A stretch of DNA of 64,000 nt, from the NCBI GenBank assembly GCA_964446945.1, contig CAYUQO010000010.1, positions 110,723 to 174,722 of the forward strand, given 5' to 3'. The position numbers and the translations under genes are program-made. Source of the DNA: CAIYRG01 sp964446945. Its GTDB lineage: Bacteria; Pseudomonadota; Alphaproteobacteria; Micropepsales; Micropepsaceae. The notes beneath the pieces were generated by a model that was not told where the DNA came from, made no database searches, and was given only the letters and a program-made list of their open reading frames with translations. The stretch's first letter is position 1. The number at the start of each line of letters is the position of its first letter. Shown one piece after another: positions 51,407 through 61,309 of this stretch.

Positions 51407-52852
51407 ATGTTGCGATCCATCACCACATTCTTGTCCTTCCTGATCGCGGTGATCTTCCTCATCGGCGAGCCGGCAGGCATTGCCAATGCGGAGCAAATCG
51501 TACCGCCGAACGGCACACCGATCCGGTTGGAAGTGGGAAAAGGCACCCTGATCCGCCTCGATCGCGGGGCCGATACGGTGTTCGTCGCCGATCCGAACAT
51601 CGCGGATGTTCAGGTCAAGGCGCCGCAGCTCATCTATATCTACGCCAAGCAGGCAGGCGAGACGTCGCTTTACGCGGTTGATGCGCAGCAGAATGTGCTG
51701 ATCAGCGATCCGGTCGTGGTGACGCGCGACATCGGGCGGATCCAGGCGGCAATCAATCGCGTTGCCGGCACCGGACATGTCGATGTCGAGACGGTCGACA
51801 ACTCGGTCATGCTGGACGGTACCGTGACCTCGCCCGAACTGGCGGAAGATGTCCGGAAGATCGCCCGTACGATGGTGGGCGACGATGCCCAGCTGATCAA
51901 TCACATGACGGTCGATGCGCCAACGCAGGTGAATTTGCGCGTTCGAGTTGCGGAGATATCGCGCCAGGTCGTCAAACAACTTGGCGTCAACTGGGATGCA
52001 ATTGGTCATGTCGGCAGTTTCGCGCTGGGACTCGCCTCCGGAAGTCCGGTTGTCGGCGTCCAGACAGGTACCAATGGTGCTTTAACCGCCGCAGCGCCGT
52101 CGCTACTCCCCGGCGGCACAAACAACGGGGCCTTTCTCCAGCGCAATACGGGTGCCGGAGGGACGACCGATAGTCTCCTGGCCGGAATCAATACCAGAAG
52201 ACTCAACATCAACAGCGTGATCGATGCGCTGGACCAAAATGGCCTGATCAAAGTTCTCGCCGAACCCAATTTGACCGCGATGACCGGCGAAACCGCGAGT
52301 TTTCTGGCGGGAGGAGAATTTCCCATTCTCGTGCCCCAGACGCTCGGTCAGGTGACGATCCAGTTCAAACAGTTTGGCGTACAGCTTTCCTTCACGCCGG
52401 TGGTGCTTTCGCGCGGCCGCATCAGTCTCAGGGTTCGTCCCGAAGTGAGCGAGTTGTCGACCACCGGCCAGATTCAGCTCAATGGCTTTACCGTTCCGGG
52501 CATCACGACGCGGCGGGCGGAGACCACGGTCGAGCTCGGCAGCGGTCAGAGCTTCGTCATTGGCGGGTTGTTGCAGAACAATATCACCAGCACCATTAAC
52601 AAATATCCCGGCCTCGGAAATCTCCCGGTGCTGGGTGCGCTGTTCCGGTCGGACCAGTTCCAGCGCAATGAAACCGAACTGCTGATCGTCGTAACACCCT
52701 ATCTGGTGAACCCCACCTCTCAGATGCTTGCGTTGCCCACTGACGGTTATGTCGCGCCAACCGATCGTGATCGGCTGAATGGCCGCGACACGCATCCGCA
52801 GGAACAGGGCGCGGAACAGAGTGCGTCTTCAATTCCCGTCCCGGTCAAATAG
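51407..52852 (+). CDS. cpaC: Outer-membrane secretin CpaC/RcpA
   Basis: This 481-residue protein has a signal peptide (residues 1-27) and a pilus-formation N-terminal domain (VGKGTLIRLDRGADTVFVAD). A BON-like segment (LDGTVTSPELAEDVRKIA) and the secretin domain with VLAEPNLTAMTGETASFLAG follow. It forms the outer-membrane channel for the pilus. The start abuts the cpaB stop without a strong ribosome-binding site, suggesting coupled translation. cpaD follows after seven bases. Confidence 0.94.
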   Translation: MLRSITTFLSFLIAVIFLIGEPAGIANAEQIVPPNGTPIRLEVGKGTLIRLDRGADTVFVADPNIADVQVKAPQLIYIYAKQAGETSLYAVDAQQNVLISDPVVVTRDIGRIQAAINRVAGTGHVDVETVDNSVMLDGTVTSPELAEDVRKIARTMVGDDAQLINHMTVDAPTQVNLRVRVAEISRQVVKQLGVNWDAIGHVGSFALGLASGSPVVGVQTGTNGALTAAAPSLLPGGTNNGAFLQRNTGAGGTTDSLLAGINTRRLNINSVIDALDQNGLIKVLAEPNLTAMTGETASFLAGGEFPILVPQTLGQVTIQFKQFGVQLSFTPVVLSRGRISLRVRPEVSELSTTGQIQLNGFTVPGITTRRAETTVELGSGQSFVIGGLLQNNITSTINKYPGLGNLPVLGALFRSDQFQRNETELLIVVTPYLVNPTSQMLALPTDGYVAPTDRDRLNGRDTHPQEQGAEQSASSIPVPVK

Positions 52853-52859
52853 GAAGGCG

Positions 52860-53570
52860 ATGTCATACCCCACGCGTAATCCTGTTTCGTTTTCCCGTTT
52901 TGCCTCCCTGGCCGTAGCGATCATCGTTTCTGCCTGCGCTACGCCGCCGGCGGTCGTCGAGAAACTCAACACGCCGAAGGTCAATTCTGTCCAGCTGTTC
53001 AATTATCAGCATCAGGTGCATTTCCTGCCCAATAGTGCGACGCCGGCGCCGGGTGAGGACGATGCGCTCGCGGCATTTCTTGTGCGCATGTCGCCGCAAC
53101 CAAGCGATCAAATGACGGTGCAGTACAGCGGGCCTCCCGATCCACTGACGACCGCACGGGTGCAGGGCCTGACTGCCGAACTGCGCCGGCGGTTCCCAGA
53201 TACCGATATCGGGACCGGTCCGGGGGAGACCGATGCTGGTGCGGTGGCGGTCAGCATCGGCCGTTACATGGCCTCCGCGCCCAGATGCCCGGATTGGTCC
53301 AATATCGACCCTGAAGGATTCAGCAACGCGCCTTCAGCCAATTTCGGCTGCGCAACCACCAGCGATCTGGGCGTCATGGTGGCCAATCCGGCCGATCTCC
53401 TGCATGGCGCGACACCTGGACCGGCCGATGCCGGATTCTCAGCACGCGGCGTTCAGCGTTACCGCAGTGGCGAATTGTTCAAGTCTCTCGAGCCGGCGGG
53501 GTCGGCGACGAGCTCCGGAACCTCATCGTCAATGGGCAGCAGCCCGTCGACGGGGGGAGGCATGCAATGA
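52860..53570 (+). CDS. cpaD: Pilus lipoprotein CpaD
   Basis: This 236-residue protein has a signal peptide with lipobox VSAC. The CpaD motif CPDWSNIDPE and FGCATTSDLGVMVANPADLL place it in the family that supports secretin localisation. ATG 52860 has AGGAAGG upstream. The C-terminus is Ser/Gly-rich. It overlaps cpaE by ATGA. Confidence 0.9.
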   Translation: MSYPTRNPVSFSRFASLAVAIIVSACATPPAVVEKLNTPKVNSVQLFNYQHQVHFLPNSATPAPGEDDALAAFLVRMSPQPSDQMTVQYSGPPDPLTTARVQGLTAELRRRFPDTDIGTGPGETDAGAVAVSIGRYMASAPRCPDWSNIDPEGFSNAPSANFGCATTSDLGVMVANPADLLHGATPGPADAGFSARGVQRYRSGELFKSLEPAGSATSSGTSSSMGSSPSTGGGMQ

Positions 53571-54802
53571 AATCAGCAGGAAAAAAATCAAGCGCCCTGC
53601 CCCGTGCTTTCGATCTGCCGGATCCGGAAGACATCATTGCCTTCATCCGGGATGCCGAAACCCGCGCGGCCCTGGTCGCGGCGTTTGGCGGACGCACGCC
53701 GGTTACCAATATCGGCGGTATCGAAACCGCGATTGCCTATCTGACGAACGATCCTTCGCCGGAAAATATTGTCGTCGATGTCTCCGGCGTGCCCTATCCG
53801 GTGGAATCGGTTGACCGGCTGGCAGATGTCTGCCGTCCGGGCACGTTTGTGCTTGCCATCGGTGATGTGAACGACGTGCGGTTCTACCATTCGCTGCGCG
53901 AACTTGGCATTGCGGACTACCTGGTCAAGCCGGTGAGCAGCGAGGCCCTGCGGGCTGCCTTGATCACGGCACGTCGGCTCAAGACTACCGATCAGGAAGC
54001 CACTGCGCGGCCATTGTCGGAAGTCATCGCCGTGACCGGCGCCCGCGGCGGAGTAGGCACGTCGCTCGTTGCGTCGTCACTCGCCTGGTTCATGTCCGAA
54101 GCGCTCGATCAAAAGACCATGCTGGTTGATCTCGATCTGCATTTCGGCTCGACCGCACTGGCGTTCGATGTGGAACCGTCGCGCGGCTTGCGCGACGCCC
54201 TGACCAATCCGGACCGCATCGACAATCTCTTCATTGCCAGCGCGTCGACTGAGATCACGCAAAATCTCTGCCTGCTGGCGAGCGAAGAGCCGCTGGACAA
54301 CTCAGTGTTCGTCAAACCGGACGCGCTGGAATGCCTCGGCACGGAGCTGCGGCACAATTTCCAGCGGGTGATCTTTGACCTTCCCTGCCGCAATCTGGAT
54401 GTTCTGCGCCAGGGCATGGCGCAGGCGAATACGCTGGTGGTGGTGACGGACTTTTCGATTGCGAGCCTGCGCGATGCAGGCCGCATCATGACGCTGGCCA
54501 AGGACTGCGCGCCCAAGACACGGCGGATGGCCATCGGCAACCGCGCCGGCGCGGCCAAGGGCGAACTCGGGGCCGACCAGTTCGAGAAGGTGCTGGGCGT
54601 GCCGCTTGCCGCCACGATTCCGGAAGACGGAGCTGCGGTGTTGCGCGCGCTGAATTCCGGCGAATTGCTTCCGAAATGCGCGCCACACAGCAAAGCGGCG
54701 GTGGCACTGCGCAATCTGGCAGTGTGCTTCGATAATGCAGAGGTTACACCGACGAGCCTGTTGTCGCGGCTGTTCGGCTCCACCAAAAAGGAACCGGCAT
54801 AA
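53567..54802 (+). CDS. cpaE: CpaE/TadZ pilus localisation ATPase-like protein
   Basis: This 411-residue protein has an atypical receiver-like N-terminal domain (residues 15-130) and a ParA/MinD-type domain from about 145. The Walker A is GARGGVGTS rather than GKGGVGKS, so both signature lysines are lost, as seen in other CpaE/TadZ proteins. It is expected to locate the Tad machine at the cell pole. Switch-like segments VDLDLHFGSTALA and FDLPCRNLDVLRQGM follow. It overlaps cpaD and the cpaF start. Confidence 0.92.
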   Translation: MKSAGKKSSALPRAFDLPDPEDIIAFIRDAETRAALVAAFGGRTPVTNIGGIETAIAYLTNDPSPENIVVDVSGVPYPVESVDRLADVCRPGTFVLAIGDVNDVRFYHSLRELGIADYLVKPVSSEALRAALITARRLKTTDQEATARPLSEVIAVTGARGGVGTSLVASSLAWFMSEALDQKTMLVDLDLHFGSTALAFDVEPSRGLRDALTNPDRIDNLFIASASTEITQNLCLLASEEPLDNSVFVKPDALECLGTELRHNFQRVIFDLPCRNLDVLRQGMAQANTLVVVTDFSIASLRDAGRIMTLAKDCAPKTRRMAIGNRAGAAKGELGADQFEKVLGVPLAATIPEDGAAVLRALNSGELLPKCAPHSKAAVALRNLAVCFDNAEVTPTSLLSRLFGSTKKEPA

Positions 54803-56256
54803 TGTTCGGCCGCCGCGGAGGAGATGAACCGCCGCCGAGCAATGTGCGGGAATTCCCGAGGCTCCATGAAGTACCGCCGCGGGAACCGAAACCCGACACC
54901 GATGTGGATGACAAACCCGCATCTTCGCCGGCTGCGCTCGCGTTCCTGACGCCGGTCAACACTCCCGACCTGACAAATCCGGTGTCCGGCCGGACTGTCG
55001 ATCCGATCGAAAGCGCCAAGAGTCTCATCTATCCGAAAGTGCTCGCCCGCACCGATGTGAGCGCAGCGTCAACGCTGAGCCGAGACGAATTGGCGCGCCA
55101 GCTTACCGTATTGGTCGGGGAGATTGCCGGCGAAGAGAAGATCCAGCTCAACGCCACGGAAAAGCGCGCCGTCGTCGACAAGCTGCTCGACGACATGTTG
55201 GGCTTCGGTCCGCTCGAGCCGCTGCTCGCGGATGAAAAGATCACCGATATCATGGTGAACGGTTCGGAGCAGATCTACATCGAACGGAATGGCAAGCTCG
55301 AACTGACCAACGTACGGTTTCGGGACGACGCACATGTCATGAATGTCGCGCTGCGCATCGTCTCGGGCGTAGGCCGGCGTATCGATGAGTCCACGCCGCT
55401 ATGCGATGCGCGGCTTCCTGACGGCAGCCGCGTCAACATCATTATTCCGCCGCTCGCGGTGGACGGCCCATCCATCTCAATCCGCAAATTCGCCAAGAAG
55501 AAGATCACACTCGATGTGATGGCACGGCAGGAAAACCTGTCTCCATCCATGGCGAAGATGCTGAAGATCGCCGGCCGTTGCCGCCTCAACATCCTGATTT
55601 CCGGCGGCACCGGTTCGGGTAAAACCACGCTTCTGAATGCGATCAGCCAGACAATCGATCATGGCGAGCGCATCGTCACGATCGAGGACGCCTGCGAATT
55701 GCAGTTGCAGCAGCCCCATATTGTCCGCCTCGAGACGCGGCCGTCGAATCTGGAAGGCAACGGGGAAATCTCGATGCGCAACCTGGTGAAAAACGCGCTG
55801 CGCATGCGCCCGGACCGCATCATCCTGGGCGAAGTCCGCGGCGAAGAAGCGGTGGACATGCTGCAGGCCATGAATACCGGCCATGAAGGTTCGCTCGGAA
55901 CGATTCACGCCAACCGGCCGCGCGAGGCACTTACCCGCCTCGAGAACATGATCGGGTTGGCGGGAATCAATCTACCCTCAAAGGCCGTCCGTACGCAGGT
56001 CGCATCGGCGCTCGACATGATCGTTCAGATCGCACGCATGCGCGACGGAGTCCGGCGCATCACCCAGATCACGGAAGTGATCGGTATGGAAGGTGATGTC
56101 ATCACAACCCAGGACCTGTTCCATTTCGAAGTGGAAGGTGAAGGACTGGACGGACGTTTGACGGGCCGCTTCGTCTCGTCCGGATTGCGCCCGCATTTCA
56201 TGCCGAAGGCAGCATATTTCGGCCTCGATAAGCCCCTGCTCGAGATCATGGAATGA
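54802..56256 (+). CDS. cpaF: Tad pilus motor ATPase CpaF/TadA
   Basis: This 484-residue hexameric secretion ATPase powers pilus extension and retraction. Key motifs are Walker A SGGTGSGKTTLLNA, the Asp box VTIEDACELQLQQ, Walker B RPDRIILGEVRGEE, and the His box GHEGSLGTIHAN. About 100 residues of low-conservation sequence precede the N-terminal domain. The ATG overlaps the TAA of cpaE by one base. Confidence 0.96.
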   Translation: MFGRRGGDEPPPSNVREFPRLHEVPPREPKPDTDVDDKPASSPAALAFLTPVNTPDLTNPVSGRTVDPIESAKSLIYPKVLARTDVSAASTLSRDELARQLTVLVGEIAGEEKIQLNATEKRAVVDKLLDDMLGFGPLEPLLADEKITDIMVNGSEQIYIERNGKLELTNVRFRDDAHVMNVALRIVSGVGRRIDESTPLCDARLPDGSRVNIIIPPLAVDGPSISIRKFAKKKITLDVMARQENLSPSMAKMLKIAGRCRLNILISGGTGSGKTTLLNAISQTIDHGERIVTIEDACELQLQQPHIVRLETRPSNLEGNGEISMRNLVKNALRMRPDRIILGEVRGEEAVDMLQAMNTGHEGSLGTIHANRPREALTRLENMIGLAGINLPSKAVRTQVASALDMIVQIARMRDGVRRITQITEVIGMEGDVITTQDLFHFEVEGEGLDGRLTGRFVSSGLRPHFMPKAAYFGLDKPLLEIME

Positions 56257-57242
56257 GCGGCACGTTTTCCGCATTTCTGCCGCTTATCATTGTGTTCCTG
56301 GCAGTGGGAACGCTGGTTTCAACCGCCGCATTTGTGCTGTCGGCAACCGGAATCAAATTGAAAATCAATCGCCGCCTGAAGCGCGTTGCGGCGGATGCCG
56401 GCAAGACCGAGGGTGACCGGGCTTTCGTGCCGGTATCCGGCGGACACAGTTCAATTGCCTGGTTCGATGCGGCCATCCAAAGATGGCTGCCCCGGCCCGA
56501 GCACATGCGCGAAAAGCTGACCGCAACGGGCAAGCGCATCCGGTTGGGCGAATATGTCCTGTTTTGCCTTGTGACGGCTGCATTTACGGACGTGACGCTG
56601 CATTCCTTCCTGCCCACGCACAGTGTCGCGGTTCTGCTCTTCTCCATCGCCGCTGGCGCCGGAATTCCCCATCTCGCGGTCAACCTTCTGATCAAACGGC
56701 GCATCAACAGGTTCATGGTGCAATTCCCGGAAGCCATTGACCTGATGGTGCGCGGTATCAGGGCCGGGCTGCCGATCACCGAATGTATGCGCGCGGCGGG
56801 CCAGGAAATGGCCGATCCTGTCGGCATCGAATTCCGGCGGGTCATAGACGCCCTGAAGCTCGGATTTACCCTCAACCAGGCTCTGCTGGCGACGCAGCGC
56901 AGGCTGCGGTCACCGGACTTCCATTTCTTCATTATCAGCCTTGCGGTGCAGCAGGAGACGGGCGGAAATCTTGCCGAGACGCTGGACAATCTTGGAAACC
57001 TGCTGCGCAAAAGAAAACAGATGAAGCTGAAAATTCGCGCGATGTCTTCCGAGGCACGGGCCAGCGCCATGATCATAGGATCGCTTCCGATCATCTGCTT
57101 CTTTGGCCTGCTGCTGTTCAAGCCGGATTACATGATGATCATGCTGACGGATCCGCGCGGCCATATGCTGCTTGCGGGCTCCGTACTGTCGATGCTCACG
57201 GGCGCCGGCATGATGATGAAATTGGCGAGATTCGAAATATGA
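56253..57242 (+). CDS. tadB: Tad inner-membrane platform protein TadB
   Basis: This 329-residue T2SSF-family protein has a N-terminal helix, a cytoplasmic helical domain (FPEAIDLMVRGIRAGLPITE), and two C-terminal helices (ASAMIIGSLPIICFFGLLLF, LLAGSVLSMLTGAGMMM). The helical domain matches GspF/TadB platforms that couple to the CpaF ATPase. It overlaps both neighbours by ATGA. Confidence 0.94.
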   Translation: MSGTFSAFLPLIIVFLAVGTLVSTAAFVLSATGIKLKINRRLKRVAADAGKTEGDRAFVPVSGGHSSIAWFDAAIQRWLPRPEHMREKLTATGKRIRLGEYVLFCLVTAAFTDVTLHSFLPTHSVAVLLFSIAAGAGIPHLAVNLLIKRRINRFMVQFPEAIDLMVRGIRAGLPITECMRAAGQEMADPVGIEFRRVIDALKLGFTLNQALLATQRRLRSPDFHFFIISLAVQQETGGNLAETLDNLGNLLRKRKQMKLKIRAMSSEARASAMIIGSLPIICFFGLLLFKPDYMMIMLTDPRGHMLLAGSVLSMLTGAGMMMKLARFEI

Positions 57243-58210
57243 GTTGGGCCAGCCTGTTCAGCCGCGAACATTTTCTCCTGTTCTCGTCCACTGCCACGGC
57301 GCTGTTCACGTTGCTGACGCTTTGGAATGGGCTCGTCGTGCAGGACTCCACAGCAAGGCGCGTACAGGCATTGACCGCTTATCGGGAATCGCTGAAAGCC
57401 GGTGTTCAGACCGGACGCCGCCACCGTACCCGGGCCAGCATCGGCAGTACGGCCCTGCCCCTGATCACCCGTGCCGTCGCGGCGCTCGATCTCATGCGCG
57501 GACGGCAGATCGAGCGTATCTCCTTGCGCCTGGCGCGGGCAGGCTGGCGGTCGCGAGACGCGCTCGCCGTCTACGTTTTCGCGAAAACGGTCCTTCCCTT
57601 CGTCGTGGGTTTTGGCGCGATCCTGTTCTTTGCGTTCGGCGCCGAACCGCTGAAACCGGCAATGCGCTATGGCGTATTGTTGGGCGGATTTGTCCTCGGC
57701 CTGTTCGGTACGGACATTTTTGTCCGGAATGCCGGCGACCGCCGCATCCACCGGATGAACAATTCACTTCCGGATGCACTGGACCTGTTGGTGGTCTGCG
57801 CCGAAGGCGGGTTGAGCCTCGATGCGGCGATTACGCGCGTCAGCCGCGAAATGATGACACAGTCGCCCGACCTGTCAGACGAATTGTCGCTTACCGCAGT
57901 CGAATTGGGTTTTCTTCCCAACCGGCAGACTGCGCTGCAGAACCTCACGCGGCGCACCGACATGCCGCGCCTGCGCAGCCTGGTGAACAGTCTCGCGCAA
58001 ACCGAGCGCTATGGCACCCCGCTGGCGAATACACTGCGCATTTTGGCGGCCGAGTATCGCGACGAACGCATGATGCGTGCCGAAGAGAAAGCGGCAAAAT
58101 TGCCGGCAATACTCACCGTGCCGATGATTCTCTTTATCCTGCCGGCCTTGTTCATAGTGCTTTGCGGTCCGGTCGGGATTCGCGTTGCCGATTTGATGCA
58201 CGGGCACTAA
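57239..58210 (+). CDS. tadC: Tad inner-membrane platform protein TadC
   Basis: This 323-residue second platform protein has the same T2SSF fold, with PDALDLLVVCAEGGLSLDAA and VNSLAQTERYGTPLANTL. It starts at ATG 57239, overlapping the tadB stop. It is the last gene of the flp-cpa-tad operon. A 69-bp gap separates it from the downstream kinase. Confidence 0.94.
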   Translation: MSWASLFSREHFLLFSSTATALFTLLTLWNGLVVQDSTARRVQALTAYRESLKAGVQTGRRHRTRASIGSTALPLITRAVAALDLMRGRQIERISLRLARAGWRSRDALAVYVFAKTVLPFVVGFGAILFFAFGAEPLKPAMRYGVLLGGFVLGLFGTDIFVRNAGDRRIHRMNNSLPDALDLLVVCAEGGLSLDAAITRVSREMMTQSPDLSDELSLTAVELGFLPNRQTALQNLTRRTDMPRLRSLVNSLAQTERYGTPLANTLRILAAEYRDERMMRAEEKAAKLPAILTVPMILFILPALFIVLCGPVGIRVADLMHGH

Positions 58211-58279
58211 GCGTTTCTTTCAGTTACGAATTCCGCCGCAGCAGCAAAAGTCTTTGCGCCAATTAACGGCACGTCAACC

Positions 58280-59668
58280 ATGTCTGGTCAGGATGCGCGC
58301 GCAAACACCAGATTCTTCAGAATGGCAATTGCGATTCCATCCTTGCGCGATAGCAAATGGTGGTCGGCGGCGAAAGCGAGCATGCCGAAACTCAGCACTT
58401 GCGTCATTGTGGTGTTCATTATCGCCACGATCGTTCCCTGGTTTGTCTACGCCTGGGTGAAGGTCACAAGCCTGGACGAACATCGCGCAAGTGAGAGCGA
58501 GCAGCTGCAATTGCAGGCCTCGGCCTATGCCGAACAGATCGTCCAGAATGCACGCCAGACGGGCGCGCCCGGGAGCAGCCAAATTCCGGAAATGACACTG
58601 CCGGCGAAGTGGCTGCGCAATATGCCCGGTGCGTCAGACGTGGAATTCACCACCCGTCGGGTCCAGACACGCCGAACGGCCACGCGATCGGCAGATCTCA
58701 ATCCGGCACAGGTCTATCGGCGCGACGGTAAAATCATTGCGGAGGTCGAAGTCCCTGCACTGTCGATCGCTGTATCAGCATCCGAGCGCGAATCCACGGC
58801 GCTCGCACAGTGGAACCGGCGCGCCTGGTTTGAATTCAGCCTGTTGATGCTTCGGACCTTCGTCACCACAGCCATCGGTGTTTTCCTGTTCTTCCAGATC
58901 AGGTGGAGGGAAGCGGCACAAGCCGAACTCATGAAGGCACAGGAGACCGCGGAGTCGGCAACACGCGCTAAATCCGAATTCCTGGCTCATATGAGTCATG
59001 AACTGCGCACGCCGCTGAATGCCGTCATCGGGTTTTCCGAAGCGATCAAACTCGCAATGTTTGGCCCTCTGGATGCCAGGTACAGCGAATATGGCGGTTA
59101 TATCCTGACCAGCGGGAAGCATCTGCTTCAACTGGTGAATGATGTGCTCGACGTTTCCAAACTCGAGGCCGGACGATTCGAACTGGAAGAATCGGAGCTC
59201 GACATTGAGGCTGTCGTGCGAAGTGCCACCCGCCTTGTCGTCGGACAGGCCGAAAAGGCGGGCGTAACAATTTACGTGAACGTCGCTCCCGGAATTCCAT
59301 TCATCCATGCCGATGGCCGGAGGCTGCAGCAGGCGGTCCTGAACCTCATCGCCAATGCGGTGAAATTCACGCCCCGCAGCGGTGAGGTCCGCGTGTCAGT
59401 GTTCGAAAATGACTGCGGACTTGCCATCAAAGTGGCCGATACGGGGATTGGAATCCCGGCCGATCAGATTGCAACTGCGATGCAGCCGTTCCGCCAGCTC
59501 AAACGGGCGGGAAACAAAATATCTGCCGGCACCGGACTGGGTTTACCGATCGCGCGCGACCTTGTTGCGCTGCATGGCGGTACACTGACGCTCGCAAGCC
59601 GGGTCAACGCCGGAACGACGGCGACAATTCAGCTTCCTGCGACGCGGCTTTTGGGCAAAGTTGCCTGA
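58280..59668 (+). CDS. Orphan membrane histidine kinase downstream of the tad operon
   Basis: This 462-residue kinase has two helices (near residues 38-60 and 188-210) enclosing a periplasmic region of about 125 residues of unknown fold. HisKA HMSHELRTPLNAVIGFSEA has phospho-His at residue 240. The HATPase domain has NLIANAVKFTPR, DTGIGIP and TGLGLPIA. No receiver, PAS domain or cognate response regulator is seen. The HisKA region resembles PleC/DivJ-type kinases and also the kinase at 2156-3922. Its position directly after tadC suggests control of pilus activity (inference). The start at ATG 58280 is uncertain. Confidence 0.88.
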   Translation: MSGQDARANTRFFRMAIAIPSLRDSKWWSAAKASMPKLSTCVIVVFIIATIVPWFVYAWVKVTSLDEHRASESEQLQLQASAYAEQIVQNARQTGAPGSSQIPEMTLPAKWLRNMPGASDVEFTTRRVQTRRTATRSADLNPAQVYRRDGKIIAEVEVPALSIAVSASERESTALAQWNRRAWFEFSLLMLRTFVTTAIGVFLFFQIRWREAAQAELMKAQETAESATRAKSEFLAHMSHELRTPLNAVIGFSEAIKLAMFGPLDARYSEYGGYILTSGKHLLQLVNDVLDVSKLEAGRFELEESELDIEAVVRSATRLVVGQAEKAGVTIYVNVAPGIPFIHADGRRLQQAVLNLIANAVKFTPRSGEVRVSVFENDCGLAIKVADTGIGIPADQIATAMQPFRQLKRAGNKISAGTGLGLPIARDLVALHGGTLTLASRVNAGTTATIQLPATRLLGKVA

Positions 59669-59685
59669 CGGCATCCAGCTGACGC

Positions 59686-60939
59686 CTAGAGACCACGGCC
59701 TTTGGAGATTGCAGAGGTGCCGAATTTCTGCCGCACCGCATCCATTGCACGTTCCGCTGAAGCCCGCTTGGTTGCATCGGAATCGAGAAGATTTCCGCGG
59801 TCGCAGGTGTCGCCGGGACAAAGCTGACTGAGGCCAATCCCCAGCAACCGGTATTGTTGGCCGGTGGCTTCGCGTTTGAGCAGGAGCCGCCCTGCCCGGA
59901 AAATTACGTCTGACAGTTGGGTTGGCTCTTCCAGACTGATGCTCCGTGTCCGGATCGCAAACCGGCTGGTCTTGAGTTTCAGCGTGACGGTCCGCCCACC
60001 GAGAGCCGCGGCTTTGGCGCGTGCGGAAACCCGCTCTGACTGATGCCACAAAATCCGGTCCAGCTCGGCGAATTCACTGATATCACCCTCGAAAGTGGTT
60101 TCGGACGAAATGCTTTTGGTTTCGCGCTGCCAATCGACCGGGCTGTCGTCTTCGCCATTTGCCATGCGGTAGAGCCAGCGGCCGGTATCCCCATAGCGCG
60201 CGACAAGCTGCTCCGGCTTCTCGTTCTGCAACTCGCCGATGATGGTAAAACCATCCTTTGCCAAAGTGGCCTGGAGCGCAGGACCGACACCGCGCAAGAG
60301 TCCGACCGGCTTGGCCGCCAGAAAGGATTTCGCTTCAGCCCGTCCGATCACCGCAAAGCCGCGCGGTTTGTCGAGATCGGAGGCAAGCTTGGCGAGGAAC
60401 TTGTTGCACGAAAGTCCGACGGACACCGGAATTCCGATCGTGCGGGCGATTTCCGAAACCAGCCGCGCGAGTGTCTTTGCCGGAGTCAATCCATGCAGCC
60501 GTTCCGTGCCCGACAGATCCAGATAGGCTTCATCGAGGGACACGGGCTCGACAATCGGCGTCACCGTGAGCAGAAGTTGCCTCACCTGCCGCGCAACTTC
60601 GGCATATTTGCCCATGTCGGGCGGCACAACGACGGCATCCGGACAGAGTTTCAGCGCCTGATACATCGGCATTGCCGACCTCGCGCCGAATTTGCGCGCT
60701 ATGTAGCAGGCGGTCAGCGCCACCGCGCGACGGCTGCGTCCGCCAACAATGACGGGCCGGTTTTCCAGCGCAGGATTGTCGCGCTTCTCGACCGACGCAT
60801 AGAACGCGTCGCAATCGAGATGCGCGATGTGCAGCGCGCCGAGTTCGGGATGTGTGAGAATGCGCGTCGAGCCGCAGCTTGCGCAGGCTGATGTACCCGG
60901 CAGGCAATCGGCGAGGCAGTCGCGGCAAAATCCCGGCAT
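59686..60939 (-). CDS. dinB: DNA polymerase IV (DinB) with N-terminal zinc-finger-like segment
   Basis: This 417-residue Y-family polymerase carries out translesion synthesis. The catalytic motifs are HLDCDAFYASVEKRDNP and VSLDEAYLDLSG. An N-terminal extension of about 35 residues has C5-x2-C8 and C19-x2-C22, a probable zinc finger. This N-terminal extension occurs in some alphaproteobacterial DinB proteins. The gene is convergent with the kinase gene, separated by 17 bp, and lies downstream of a 370-bp repeat region. Confidence 0.95.
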   Translation of the reverse strand: MPGFCRDCLADCLPGTSACASCGSTRILTHPELGALHIAHLDCDAFYASVEKRDNPALENRPVIVGGRSRRAVALTACYIARKFGARSAMPMYQALKLCPDAVVVPPDMGKYAEVARQVRQLLLTVTPIVEPVSLDEAYLDLSGTERLHGLTPAKTLARLVSEIARTIGIPVSVGLSCNKFLAKLASDLDKPRGFAVIGRAEAKSFLAAKPVGLLRGVGPALQATLAKDGFTIIGELQNEKPEQLVARYGDTGRWLYRMANGEDDSPVDWQRETKSISSETTFEGDISEFAELDRILWHQSERVSARAKAAALGGRTVTLKLKTSRFAIRTRSISLEEPTQLSDVIFRAGRLLLKREATGQQYRLLGIGLSQLCPGDTCDRGNLLDSDATKRASAERAMDAVRQKFGTSAISKGRGL

Positions 60940-61020
60940 TCCGGTTCCGAATCAAACGCGGCGAACCGGGTAATCATATGCGGAGTAGAGGGCCACGACC
61001 TAGAAGGATTCCCGACATGT

Positions 61021-61305
61021 CATGGCACGGCTCGCCGCGCGTCGCGCGGCATTTCTAAAGTTTGCCGCGGCGCAAGGCGCTGCGTGCGGGCTGCCATCCA
61101 TCAGGCGCCCCCGACCAAGTGCGGCACAGCCGCACTTGCCGGAATCAAAAAAGATGGCGCGCAATGCGCGCCGGGCGCGCGGCAATGAATCTTTTGCGCC
61201 CGCAGACGCGAGCGCACTGGATGGACGGCTCAAGGCCGTCCATGACAAGAGGGGTGGCGCGGAGACTCTGGCCGCTTCGCGTCTTCGCGTGAGATGATTT
61301 GTTTT
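61021..61305. repeat. Gene-free repeat region: family C hairpins and family A end (copy 4)
   Basis: The 60940-61309 stretch has no gene. It contains hairpins AAGTGCGGC-ACA-GCCGCACTT at 61117-61137, GGCGCGC-AAT-GCGCGCC at 61156-61172 and ATGGACGGC-TCAAG-GCCGTCCAT at 61221-61243. It ends with CTTCGCGTCTTCGCGTGAGAT, a degenerate form of the family A end. That end lies about 15 bases before the gor stop codon. Confidence 0.65.
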
Positions 61306-61309
61306 GCTT

